64,000 nt of DNA from the NCBI RefSeq assembly GCF_001640025.1, contig NC_031673.1, positions 1,116,001 through 1,180,000 of the forward strand. Reading direction: 5' to 3'. The position numbers were made by a program, and so were the translations under genes. The DNA is from Sugiyamaella lignohabitans (lineage: Eukaryota; Ascomycota; Dipodascomycetes; Dipodascales; Trichomonascaceae). The notes under the pieces were generated by a model. That model had not been told where the DNA came from and searched no databases. It saw only the letters and a program-made list of their open reading frames with translations. Each line of letters opens with the position of its first letter. Within the stretch, counting starts at the first letter, position 1. Below are positions 39,837 to 51,540 of this stretch, piece after piece.

Positions 39837-41331
39837 CGCGCAAATAATAGACGACTACAGTCCCTCTTGCTTCGAAGCCAGTGATTTATCGCGAACAAAT
39901 CGAATATAAGGATAGGTTGACGAGAGTGAAAAAATTCTATTCGCTATTAATAGAGGGTGGAGAATGAAAAACTTGGTATTAGTCGTTTATTATGATCCAA
40001 TGCAATGAAATACCATGCTATTTTGGTTGGTCGATGTTATATGATTTACAACTCATCAGTTCGTGATCTTCCTCTCAGCGGAAGCAGTTTAGTTTATATG
40101 CAGAATGGAAGCATGATCATGCATAGATAGCGGTAAGGTAAAATCAAAGTCAACTCTCTTAAATAGATATTTTGAAGGTTTTCTTTCATAGTTAATGAAA
40201 TTCAGCAATAAATATAATTAAGTCCAGTTTCGAATCAAACTCTTTCCAATTTGTTCATTCTGGTTGTATATCAACCTCTGGTGAGAGCACCAGTGAGCTA
40301 TCTTAGAAGTCTAATAATACAACTATATGAGTGTGTTGCACAAATATCCTCTTCTTACAAACGTCATTATGTAGTATTGCGAACACATAAGGCTTGTGGT
40401 ATCTTCGTTCAATTCTAATGTAACAACTACTTCATCTTGAAGAATTCTGAGTTACATTGTCCTCGAAGATCAGGAGCGCGAGGTTCAGTTAAACGGAGAC
40501 CAATATATATTATTTTTGGTACAATCTTGTTCTAATTCTCAATGAGAATAGTTATATCACCGCCATTATCTAATCTTTTTTCCAATCCAATAAAGACTGT
40601 AAGTCTGGCAGCCTAAAATAGCTCACATAACTATATGTGTTATATATTGGCTACATACGATAAGCGGACCGAAGCTATAAGCTGAGTCTGACAATCTGAA
40701 TAAGACTCTACGCAATTATTAAGCAACCATATTAAGACTATATCCTGTTCTCAAATACTTTTCTATTTTCACCTGTAAACACAACGTTTGTAACGGGGCC
40801 GATAGTTAACATGCACTGCAGCGTATCAAGAAATTCCTTTTGTTGATGCTGAAGTGCAAAAGCTGTTGATACAGATATGCAGAAGAGTAGGAATCACATG
40901 ACTGTTAGCTGGAACAAGCAACAATAAGTCTGTGAGTTATACCTGCCTATTGCAGCATCTTAAGATTGCACTCGTGAGATTACGATCTGATAAGGTTGAT
41001 AACCAACTATTATAAATGAAGGTCAATGTCCATGAAGTTCACAGCCAATAACATGCTAATGTGTGAATACTAATGCGATATTAACTAGTAGAGGTAACAT
41101 AGCTACTAGAAACAAGTATCTGTGACTGGCAACTATTTAGATCATATTTTGACTGATCTACTTATCCACTTTCACCCCTTTATAATAATATTATTTTATT
41201 CTTCTTCTTTTAAACGTCAAAACCTTTTACGGGGTATATCCAGCTGCATCATATCACCTCCGGTAAGACAGATGGTGGCCCACAAAAACACAATTAGCAC
41301 GTTAGACAGACACCTGTCTCAGAGCTAGACT
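39837..41331. other. 1.5-kb intergenic between divergent RAD17 and MON1
   Basis: AT-rich, with no frame, tRNA or GC hairpin element that I can support. It must hold both promoters. It is unusually long for two housekeeping genes, so an unrecognised RNA gene is possible. Confidence 0.5.
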
Positions 41332-43215
41332 ATGGTCATACAACCTGTGACTGATGATGAAATATTATCCGTTGCAAGCCCTGAACCTATGAGAGATGAT
41401 CTGTCAGAATCTGCTACCCCCAATCGCCGTGACAGCATTAGCGACACTAGTTCCAACGCGAATGTCTCTTTGTTGACAGTGGATGAGCATTATTTAGCAC
41501 CCAGGAGATCCTTTCTAGATGAAATGACTGCCAGTACAACGTCAGCTGAGGGTGGAGATGGTAGCGAGTTGGAACGGTCTGGTGAATTACAGGGTCCTGC
41601 CACCACAGCATTGAGTTTAGAACCTGGAGTGGCCCAAGAAGATGTGCCCCAGTCACGGAAATCAGGTGCTTCCAGTACTGCTGACTTAACAAAACTTTTA
41701 TCAGAAGTACTCAATAATAGTGCTGTGGGTCTGGAGTCTCTATCGCTTAATGATAGTGGGTCTGAGGCGGCAGGGCCTGTTTTTACATTTCCAGATACTA
41801 CCAAAACCCAACCGACCACTTCACTATCAACCAATAATAACACCAGTTCAAAAGCAAATATGTCATCCAGAGTCGATGGAGCTCAATCAATAGTAGAGGA
41901 GACTGAGAGCTCGGAATCAGATATGTTTCTTCGGCATGACAAGCAGTATTTTGTTCTGTCAAAGGCAGGAAAATTTATTTATTCAACATATGGGACTGAT
42001 GAACAGGTTTCAGGTTATACAGGCATTTTACAGACAATTATGTCATATTTTGAATCTCCGAGCGAAAATGGGATGGAATCTGGAGTTTCCAACAAAGCTA
42101 GTGAGAATAATCAAAATGGGTCTCCTCTGGAGAGCTCATACTTGAAGTCATTCACCGCTGGTCGTACATCATTTGTTTTCTTAGTAGAGAAAAATCTTAT
42201 TTTGGTCGCAGTTGACAAACTAGGACAGTCTGAAGCCCAATTGAGACAACAATTAGACTTCATTTATGCTCAAATTCTTTCAGCATTAACTGAAACTCGA
42301 ATTGCCAGAGAATTCGAGCGACGGCCCAATTTTGATCTTAGACCATTGCTCGGTAGCACTGAGAAAGTACTAGATACACTCACGAAAGAGATGTGTAAAG
42401 GATCACCACCTGTACTTTTAGGAGCCTTGGAATGTTTGAAACTCCGCAAGACTGTTCGTGATAAGATAAATAATGTGCTTATGGACTGTAGGAGTTCAAA
42501 CCTTTTGTACGGAATGATAGTGGCTGATTCTCGACTTGTATCAGTCGTCCGGCCTCGTCGTCATAGTCTACATCCGCCAGATCTCTACTTGCTATTCTCG
42601 CTACTTTTCAAATCAGCTTCGTTGAAAGATGGTGGTGAGCACTGGATGCCAGTGTGTCTTCCCAAGTTCAATCCTACTGGTTTTCTTCATGCATATATAA
42701 ATTTTTTTGCTGACAACACTGCACTTCTTCTCATTTCTCCCGACAAGACCGCATTTTATGAACTCCAAACAGCTCGCAATGAGATTGTGTCACAGCTTAC
42801 CAAACAGTCACTCCTGGGTCCAATTCGAGAGGCTCTGCGGAAGGATCGTTTCAAACCAATGGATATACCTGCCCCTCTTATCCGACATTTTCTTTACAAA
42901 TCGAAAAATTATGTCCAGTTTGTCATGCCGTCTTTGGAATTGCATTATCATGATCCTGCAGCAAGATACAAACTCATGAACCTCTATCATGAGCTTCATC
43001 CTGCCGTTCACTCCCGAACTGGCGGTAATGCTAAAATCTTTTATATCACTCGGCCCAATACTACTGCTCTCGCATGGGTAACACCTTATTTCGAGATGTA
43101 TTGTGTTACGGGGACCACGACCAAGGAGGCTATTTCCCAGAGCGTCCGTGCTGCAGTATCATGGATCAAAGCTCACGAACAACGACTCTTTGTTATTGAC
43201 GGTGCCTCGTTTTAG
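41332..43215 (+). CDS. MON1: Vacuolar fusion protein Mon1
   Basis: A 627-residue protein. The first 190 residues are disordered; the rest carries three longin-type regions. Motifs: DMFLRHDKQYFVLSKAGKFI with YSTYG, SFTAGRTSFVFLVEKNLILV, LDFIYAQILSALTETRI, LLYGMIVADSRLVSVVRPRR, HWMPVCLPKFNPTGFLHAYI, and the C-terminal KIFYITRPNTTALAWVTPYF with FEMYC. Mon1 with Ccz1 is the exchange factor that activates Ypt7 (Rab7) on late endosomes and vacuoles. Start at the first ATG of the frame; no intron needed. Confidence 0.95.
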   Translation: MVIQPVTDDEILSVASPEPMRDDLSESATPNRRDSISDTSSNANVSLLTVDEHYLAPRRSFLDEMTASTTSAEGGDGSELERSGELQGPATTALSLEPGVAQEDVPQSRKSGASSTADLTKLLSEVLNNSAVGLESLSLNDSGSEAAGPVFTFPDTTKTQPTTSLSTNNNTSSKANMSSRVDGAQSIVEETESSESDMFLRHDKQYFVLSKAGKFIYSTYGTDEQVSGYTGILQTIMSYFESPSENGMESGVSNKASENNQNGSPLESSYLKSFTAGRTSFVFLVEKNLILVAVDKLGQSEAQLRQQLDFIYAQILSALTETRIAREFERRPNFDLRPLLGSTEKVLDTLTKEMCKGSPPVLLGALECLKLRKTVRDKINNVLMDCRSSNLLYGMIVADSRLVSVVRPRRHSLHPPDLYLLFSLLFKSASLKDGGEHWMPVCLPKFNPTGFLHAYINFFADNTALLLISPDKTAFYELQTARNEIVSQLTKQSLLGPIREALRKDRFKPMDIPAPLIRHFLYKSKNYVQFVMPSLELHYHDPAARYKLMNLYHELHPAVHSRTGGNAKIFYITRPNTTALAWVTPYFEMYCVTGTTTKEAISQSVRAAVSWIKAHEQRLFVIDGASF

Positions 43216-44402
43216 ATACCAAAACTTGGAATTCTTTATATTTATTACATTTCTTTGCACTCTTTCCACTTCATCAAGCAACCATGATCTCCGTGATTCG
43301 GGTCATCATCATCAGATTCCAGATTCCGTCACAACAGTCGGAACCTCTCTACATTTACAGGGACTGCTCCTGCGGTTACCAGAATGGTTCAGAATACCAT
43401 ATCGTGGAACGACGTCGCAGGTACTCAAGCTTCAGAGGAAGTCGGAAAGCCAGGTCTATCTGAGAGGGTGGACGGTCTGAGGTCTCTGTCACAGCTGGTA
43501 TAGAGACGGACGGGTCTTCCTATGGATAACGGGTCGACAGTGTCATCCATGAGGATGGGCACAAATTGGCCACCTTTGGGAAGGATTAGACGAACTGGGT
43601 CTACTGGCACAGGAGATGCTAGTAGGCGGTCCAGGAGAAACTCTTAGCGGTTGAGTCAACAGTGGAAGCCGGGCAAGTTGAACCGTTGACTTCGTACGGG
43701 ACCATGGAAGAGAGTGGTCTATCGGGCGCAGATAGACGGAAAAGACTATCGGTCTAAGTGGAGGCACGAGAGGGCTATGCTTAAGTGGAAACATTCGACG
43801 CTTCTGAGCTAGCCGATTTGCCAAGTGCAGTGGCAGTGGAGTAAGCTGAGGATACACGTAGGGCAATATAGATCAAAGTCCAGACGAGCCCGTGTTAGAG
43901 ACCCGTCTACATTCATCATATTTCAGATGGAGTCCCAATCTCCTCAGGGGGTCTCGGGGATATATATGTACTAATATACTAGGTGTAATACTCCTTCGTT
44001 GGCATTGCAGGATCGCTATAAGAATAGACTTAGAGAGACTTAGAGAGATTTAGAGGTTGTTCTACGGTAAGCTTTGGACTTGCTTGATATATTACACAAA
44101 TTATTAGAAAATACAACAGGCATATTCACAATCAATGTTTATATGATCAGCATGGGACTTACTGTAACTGTCATACGAGGCTGGTCATATTTCAACAGTC
44201 GGATGGGCCGTTGCCTGTGCCTTTGCCTAAGACCAGTTGGAATATTTAACCACTATCTGGTCCGAGCCTCACTTAATGCGGCTCGAAACTTTCAGGTAAG
44301 GGTTCACGATGGTTTGAAGATTTCGGGAATGTACATTTATTTCATATCAAATATAAACCGACCCATAGCGTGTAAAGGTTTCTAGGGGCAATTACAGAAG
44401 TG
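43216..44402. other. Intergenic between MON1 and RVB2, with a possible antisense coding relic
   Basis: No intact gene. On the minus strand between about 43300 and 43866 adjoining frames look protein-like. One frame (43866-43543) reads PLRPIVFSVYLRPIDHSLPW; another (from about 43640 to 43425) reads LLASPVPVDPVRLILPKGGQ and FVPILMDDTVDPLSIGRPVR. They are joined only by frame changes. This could be a decayed gene or chance composition. The right end holds the RVB2 promoter. Confidence 0.35.
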
Positions 44403-45999
<1,597 letters not shown>

Positions 46000-46165
46000 C
46001 TACTGTACTTATATATATACTCACCAATATAACGTTTAGATACGCAAATAGTGAAGCACTATTGGGGTTGAGACAAAGCCCTACCTTCCAGGAAGCGCCA
46101 TCCTGAAGTCTGCCTAAAAAATAGATAAGAATGTATATTAAAAGTCTACTGGTTTAGCCACTGGT

Positions 46166-47120
46166 TTAGCCACTTCCCTTGGTGTTAAGAATGAGGGCTA
46201 TGATCATTCCGTAAAGACCGAGAACTTCGGCAAAAATTAAAATAAGGACAATGCCGACGAAGAGCCGTGGTTCCAACATGAGCTGACGAACACCCTCGTC
46301 ACCAACAATTCCGATAGCATAACCAGCAGCCAGAGCTGGGAAACCGACAGACAAACCGCATGCCAAGTGCATAAATCCGTTGAAAAGTGAGTATGAAGCA
46401 TCTGGGGAAAGTGAACCAGCAATTAGCACTGCCACAACCAACCCATAGACAGCCAAGATACCGGACATGATGACAGGGATAAGCGATTTCATGATCAATT
46501 CAGGTTTGAAGGTACCAATACCCGAAATACCAATACCACTCTTGGCTGTTCCGATGGCGGCACCAGCCGAACTCAATACGAGAGCAGCAGCACATCTATA
46601 TACGTTAGTTATCGATAATAGTTCAGCGGCATTCTCAAAGCCTCCCAATAGAAAGTCTCTACTTTAGACCATATAGTCTACCTTCGAAAGTGATTACAGG
46701 ATCATGAGCTAAACTCAATAATTAAGAGTTGGTTGAGGCCAAGTATAACGGCCCAACAATCCAATATAAAGAGTTTGATACTCCCGAGAGAGAACACCAG
46801 TCCATTTTTAAGAGAATGGCGTTAAGAGCTCATCCAGAGACAAAAGACAAGGTAACTATATTGAAGACATCCAGCAATCAAAAACCTGCGAAAACCACAA
46901 AAAATGTCTTTACTCACCCTGCAAAACCAAAAAATGGTGCAAAGGCCGGCGCATAGTCTACTTCCGACCTGGAATATTTGTTAGTTCTCGATGGTCAGGA
47001 TTAGCAACATTTATCGGCACGTGGTTGGTTTCGAAAAATGCTACAAAACAATTGGCCCCAATTCATAAGACAAAACTGAAGCTTAAGATTCCAACTGCCA
47101 GTATGGAATGACACTTACAT
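46166..47120 (-). CDS. VMA11: V-ATPase proteolipid subunit c' (Vma11), start codon split by an intron
   Basis: Three exons. Exon 1 ends with AT of the start codon (47120-47119), intron 1 is 47118-46969 (GTAAGT, AACTAAC, CAG). Exon 2 (46968-46918) supplies the G and encodes [16 protein letters not shown]. Intron 2 is 46917-46596 (GTGAGT, AACTAAC, TATAG). Exon 3 (46595-46166) begins in the next codon: [20 protein letters not shown]. The product has 160 residues and four membrane helices. [20 protein letters not shown] and [19 protein letters not shown] mark the fungal c' subunit rather than c (Vma3); the proton-carrying Glu is in [13 protein letters not shown]. Unspliced RNA reads ATG-TAA at the same place. 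No in-frame ATG lies upstream of the split one in the leader frame. Confidence 0.92.
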
Positions 47121-47438
47121 ATTGTGCTTGATAGGACGGTTAGATCTAATGCTGTTGAGATGTCGTTGGTCGATTTCGAGGTCTATGTTTGGTCGTTCAT
47201 TCACTGGTGAAGTGCATATGCTGCTATTGGTCGCACATGTGGGAACCAAACCTTTAAATGCATATCTGTCTATCGCTGTGGGGTCTCCTGATCCATAAAT
47301 ATTTATTTCTATAGCCAAAAAGTCAGATTAAGAGTGATTTATAAGAAGAGAAGTATTATGGGTTTGTGGTTCCGCCCCAAAACCACTTTGAACGGAAAAG
47401 TGTACTGTCAGTTATTATTGCTGTATATTATGTATCTA
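47121..47438. other. Promoter and leader region of VMA11
   Basis: 318 bases between the VMA11 start and the stop of the ankyrin-DIL gene, both on the minus strand. A 66-codon frame in phase with the VMA11 start has no ATG of its own and looks like leader. Confidence 0.5.
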
Positions 47439-50153
47439 TTACCAACCCGCATCCAGGTCATCAGTGACACTGGGGTCGTCTCCCCAAGACTTATGAACAG
47501 ATGGCTGAGGGACAGCTAAAGCCTGGAACATACTGGTGTCACCACCATCGAGCGCTGATGCCCCAGTAGTAGAAGAAAGAGTTGCGTCGTTGTACTCGTC
47601 GCTTTCTTCCTTGCTCAAATCAAACTTATCGATGATGTCGGTGGGAAGTGAAGGCTCATACTTTTTGGCTCGCTGTTTATTAACACCACCAAGACCAGCA
47701 CCCCAAGTCACAATCATTTCCCTTAAAGTAGGAATGATGAAGGGAAGTACCTCTGACGCATCAAGATAGATCTCTAACTTTCCAGGTTGTTCGTCTCGTT
47801 CAGAATCATTGTTTGTGAAAGTGGTTTGGACCGGTTGTTTCTGCCGCTCTTCATCTTCAGCTGAGATGGCTGGATTGGAAGAATCATCTGATGATTCGGC
47901 AGATGACTTATGCTCTTCAGGTTTAGTCGTATTTTCCTTTTCCTTAGAACTTTGCTCCTCTTCTTTGCTATCTGATTCTGCTGCGTCTGCTTTTTGAACC
48001 GTATTTTCTGGTTTGTTATTCGGTTTCTGGCTTGAGCTATTGTCCACATTACCATTAGATTGTGATTCTGTAGAGGACTTTTCAGTGGTAGCAACAACTT
48101 TTTCTTCTACTTTGGACGATGTAGCATTGTCCACGTTCTCTTTGTCTTTGCCTTTAGATTTATCATTAGCAGCGCGGATCTCTCGTTTAATATCTGGTTT
48201 GTCCACAGTGGCATGATGTGTATATTGACGTTCGTGATGTACAGCTAGTTGGGCCAAGTATGCTTTGTATTCTTTAGAAAGACCCTTCTCTCCAACTTCA
48301 GCACGATACTTCTTTGCTACATGCAATAGTTGAAGTGGATTCAGGTTGGTCAACTGTTGAAGTGTGGCAATAACATTGGTGAAATCATCACCAAACCCAG
48401 TGAAGCACTGGAGCCACTGTAGAATTTGTACAAGAGAACTGAAATGTCTCTGACATATATCAACAATAGAAAGATATGCAAGGTTGGATTTACTAGTGGT
48501 AGTAGCAGTGGAATTTCCAAATTCGTCTACCTGTTCTGGCTGCCTGTTATTTGATCTAGCCCAGTCTTCTATGGCAGAAACATTCAAGCGCACCTGCATG
48601 GCACGACTACGGGCCAAGTATTTACGGTTCGACATGACTCGATTAAAAAGTACAGCACCCAACCAAAACAAGATCTGAGAGATTATTTGTTGTGTAATGA
48701 TTGGATGCACATCATACAGATCCATTACGAACAGGACTGAGCTAAGAACCGATGTGATGTTTCTAGGCGAAGGTTGTGCTTTACGTTTTGGCGAGGGAGG
48801 CTTTGTAACTTGGTCTACTTCTTCTTTATGTGTCAATGGCTTTGCTTTGGACTTGAAAATCTTCCACTCACTTTGATATGCAATAGCATCCAGGCCGGGA
48901 ATGGTTTCATGATCAAGAATACTAGCATCCAAGGTCTTGTCAAACCTTAACTCAACATCTTGTGTGATAAGAACGTAGATATCTCCTATCAGTTGTGACA
49001 AGTTGCCTTGAAACTGGGTAGTAACAGCATTTAGCCCAGGATCCTTACGTAAATAGTACAGTAATAATGAGCAATTTGACAACCAAAATGCAAGAAATGC
49101 GATATCCTGAGTATGTTCATTCATGACACTGCGAATTCGCATAATCACAGGATTCAAAAGATGTTCTAATGTCTCTTCATTGCAGTAATAGTGGGCGTAC
49201 CTAGCAGACAAAAATATCATATTGGCAGGTACAGGCTTTTGACTGCGACTTCGTTGAGGTTGCATGTCAGTAATAGCAATGTTAAGAATGCGAGGGATGT
49301 CTGATATGTTGAATACAAACATCTGGTCTGGTAAACATCTTTCCCAAATAAAATGCTGAGATCCAGTATTATCGTCCTCATCATCATCACCACGTGGTGT
49401 GCGTGCAGTGGTACCATCATAAAAGTCATCATCATCATCATCCTTTACATTCAGATGAGCCAAATCAACATCTAAGTTGATAGCAGCACTCTCAATCATA
49501 AACTGACGTGACAGCTCTTCTTCGACTTCGTTTGGGTCTTTAGCTTGGAAATAAAAATCATCTTCTGCTCCTGTATCGTTTATGTAGCCCCTCTGCTCCA
49601 AATATTTGTAAATATCACTATGAGGAGTGACGAAATTCAAAGCTGACCTACCAGTTGAAGTTTTTAAAGTGACTGATGCTTCGTTTTCAATGAGCTGACG
49701 TACAATTGACGTATGGTGATTATTAATTGCCCACATTAGAGCTGTCCACTCGTGCTTATCTTGCTCATCAGGCGAAGCGCTAAACCTTAGAAGTTCAGCA
49801 ACCACTGCATCATGGCCGAAACAACTCGAGTATATCAAAGCAGTGCTACCATTCTCATCTTTCCGATTGACATCAATAAATGGCCTGGTTGTTTCGCTAC
49901 CCAGTAAATCATGGACTCGGTCAATATCACCATTGCTGGATGCACTAAAAAGCATTTTTTGCAGGATTTGTGATTTTTCTTCATGTGATTTCGACTCATC
50001 CAATACGACATCTTCCGGATCTTCCAAATTAACTTCCTCAATGACAACAGGACTATTGGGAGTAGATGAGTTGGCGTCAGGGACAGACAAGTCCCCGCCG
50101 CCTATACCACTCATTGTGCCGTCCCCCCATGGGTCTTCAATAGATGATGTCAT
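47439..50153 (-). CDS. Ankyrin-repeat and DIL-domain protein
   Basis: A 904-residue fungal protein. Ankyrin repeats span about residues 65-190: DVNRKDENGSTALIYSSCFG, SPDEQDKHEWTALMWAINNH and ASVTLKTSTGRSALNFVTPH. A DIL (dilute) domain, as in the cargo tail of class V myosins, spans about 330-640: LAFWLSNCSLLLYYLRKDP, ISQILFWLGAVLFNRVMSNR, ARSRAMQVRLNVSAIEDWAR and NPLQLLHVAKKYRAEVG. An acidic, Lys/Glu/Ser-rich linker (about 660-780) precedes a final conserved patch, IPTLREMIVTWGAGLGGVN. Proteins with this order are common in filamentous fungi and fission yeast; S. cerevisiae has no direct counterpart that I know. The role is not established; membrane or Golgi traffic is a guess. Confidence 0.85.
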   Translation of the reverse strand: MTSSIEDPWGDGTMSGIGGGDLSVPDANSSTPNSPVVIEEVNLEDPEDVVLDESKSHEEKSQILQKMLFSASSNGDIDRVHDLLGSETTRPFIDVNRKDENGSTALIYSSCFGHDAVVAELLRFSASPDEQDKHEWTALMWAINNHHTSIVRQLIENEASVTLKTSTGRSALNFVTPHSDIYKYLEQRGYINDTGAEDDFYFQAKDPNEVEEELSRQFMIESAAINLDVDLAHLNVKDDDDDDFYDGTTARTPRGDDDEDDNTGSQHFIWERCLPDQMFVFNISDIPRILNIAITDMQPQRSRSQKPVPANMIFLSARYAHYYCNEETLEHLLNPVIMRIRSVMNEHTQDIAFLAFWLSNCSLLLYYLRKDPGLNAVTTQFQGNLSQLIGDIYVLITQDVELRFDKTLDASILDHETIPGLDAIAYQSEWKIFKSKAKPLTHKEEVDQVTKPPSPKRKAQPSPRNITSVLSSVLFVMDLYDVHPIITQQIISQILFWLGAVLFNRVMSNRKYLARSRAMQVRLNVSAIEDWARSNNRQPEQVDEFGNSTATTTSKSNLAYLSIVDICQRHFSSLVQILQWLQCFTGFGDDFTNVIATLQQLTNLNPLQLLHVAKKYRAEVGEKGLSKEYKAYLAQLAVHHERQYTHHATVDKPDIKREIRAANDKSKGKDKENVDNATSSKVEEKVVATTEKSSTESQSNGNVDNSSSQKPNNKPENTVQKADAAESDSKEEEQSSKEKENTTKPEEHKSSAESSDDSSNPAISAEDEERQKQPVQTTFTNNDSERDEQPGKLEIYLDASEVLPFIIPTLREMIVTWGAGLGGVNKQRAKKYEPSLPTDIIDKFDLSKEESDEYNDATLSSTTGASALDGGDTSMFQALAVPQPSVHKSWGDDPSVTDDLDAGW

Positions 50154-50341
50154 GACTGCTAAGCATTTGTCTTGAGATAGAGGAGATTAAGAAAAAAAGT
50201 CTAGTCTATAATAAACTCCTGGTTCAAAATATTGAGAAATCCCCAATTGTTAGATGTCACAGTGGCAGTGAACCATTAATTTATGCAATATTACAACTAC
50301 GTACTTTGTTTCAGACGGTTCGATACGCGGCTGACAACAGA

Positions 50342-50363
50342 CGCAGGGTCCAACACCCCTGCG
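50342..50363. terminator. Short GC hairpin downstream of the methyltransferase gene
   Basis: CGCAGGG and CCCTGCG form a perfect 7-bp stem around an 8-base loop, 98 bases after the methyltransferase stop and upstream of the ankyrin-DIL start. It may mark a 3' end, or be chance. Confidence 0.25.
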
Positions 50364-50460
50364 CCACTTTATCTCCTCCTAAAAGCCTAAGATCTAATAT
50401 TTTGGCTAATAAATAAGTTCCTATTAAAATAATCTCGCATGTGTGGAGATCACCAGAATT

Positions 50461-51540
50461 CTAAGCTTCCATTACAAGCAGCCTAACAGACTGGGAATAA
50501 TAGTCGACGGTGGTATCTAAGAGCTTCTTGAAAGTAAGTCGCTTGAAGAATTCTTCTTCGTCAGGGTCACGATACTTGTGAGCAAGTAGAATCTTGGTGC
50601 CTGTTCGAGTCACTATGCTGAGTGCTTTGAGAAGGGAATCGTAAGAAGATGGATTGTAGGTACAATCTGTAACCACGACCAGATCAATCTTGTCCTTTTC
50701 AACTGGTGTCTCGTCGCTATCCCAGTCAAAAACTTGGAAAGCCACATTATGGACATCTCGCTTTCGTTTGTTCGTCTGTGCTATATTTAGTTGAATGTTA
50801 CGATTGCAGATTTCGTTAGCGTCTTCCAGGTCTGTGAGTATAACCTTCGAATCGATAAATAATTTACTGAGTGCCAACCCTACTAGACCGCAACCTGTAC
50901 CAAGCTCCACTATAGTACGAGGAGATCCAAGAAGTTTCCGTTGGCTCACGGTTCTATTATCAACTAGCCATTGGCAAGTGGCTAGTCCAGCATCCCATAC
51001 ATGACGGGCCAAATTGTTACTCCCAGCCTCTTCTGCAATAGTCAACTGCGGTCTTGCAAGCTTATCAGTTGATCTGTCTATGCTTTCGGACCCATTGTTA
51101 GATTGTGTCGCTGGAGGATGAAGAAGGTCATAACGTATGGATACTCTCTCGCAAGTTCCAGATGGAAGTTTAAATGGCAATGTCTTTAGGCGTAGAAATT
51201 GGGGATTCTCCTCCAAAACATCATCTAATGAAGAGATCTCAGCTATGACATTGACGCTAATGCTTTTTGTGCGCTTGGGTATCGGTATATTTAGGTTACA
51301 ACTTTGCATACCTGAAGTCCAAGAAAGAAGTATGGGATTCAGACCCACACCTATATCAACTTTGAGATTAACATTACCAAAGAAAAATTTATCACCTAAA
51401 TCATTTGTAATTGTTATAACAGATTTCAACACAAGATCTTTCTTAGAATCTATCGATATTGTCGGTACTTTGTAGAACCTAATATGATAGAGCATTACAA
51501 GGAGAAAGACCGAGAAACTGCCAATGACGAAAAATCTCAA
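50461..51540 (-). CDS. METTL21-type protein methyltransferase
   Basis: A seven-beta-strand S-adenosylmethionine-dependent methyltransferase of the lysine-methyltransferase 16 family (METTL21-like). The C-terminal half has WDAGLATCQWLVDNR, SAM motif I VELGTGCGLVGLAL, motif II acidic residue in VILTDLED, VFDWDSDE, and the family DxxY motif in VVVTDCTYNPSSYDSLL. The end is KILLAHKYRDPDEEEFFKRL. The N-terminal half has RFYKVPTISI and SVITITNDLGDKFF, similar to fungal members that begin near this point, so the Met at 51495 (MLYHIRFYKVP) is a better start than 51540, which would add 15 hydrophobic residues. The substrate is unknown; yeast relatives methylate elongation factors. Confidence 0.85.
   Translation of the reverse strand: MRFFVIGSFSVFLLVMLYHIRFYKVPTISIDSKKDLVLKSVITITNDLGDKFFFGNVNLKVDIGVGLNPILLSWTSGMQSCNLNIPIPKRTKSISVNVIAEISSLDDVLEENPQFLRLKTLPFKLPSGTCERVSIRYDLLHPPATQSNNGSESIDRSTDKLARPQLTIAEEAGSNNLARHVWDAGLATCQWLVDNRTVSQRKLLGSPRTIVELGTGCGLVGLALSKLFIDSKVILTDLEDANEICNRNIQLNIAQTNKRKRDVHNVAFQVFDWDSDETPVEKDKIDLVVVTDCTYNPSSYDSLLKALSIVTRTGTKILLAHKYRDPDEEEFFKRLTFKKLLDTTVDYYSQSVRLLVMEA

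Noticed and set aside
46729..46956. 75-codon plus-strand frame with Lys/Thr-rich sequence
   Set aside because: It begins with a non-ATG codon and lies antisense to VMA11 intron 2 and exon 2, whose splice sites and protein match are strong.
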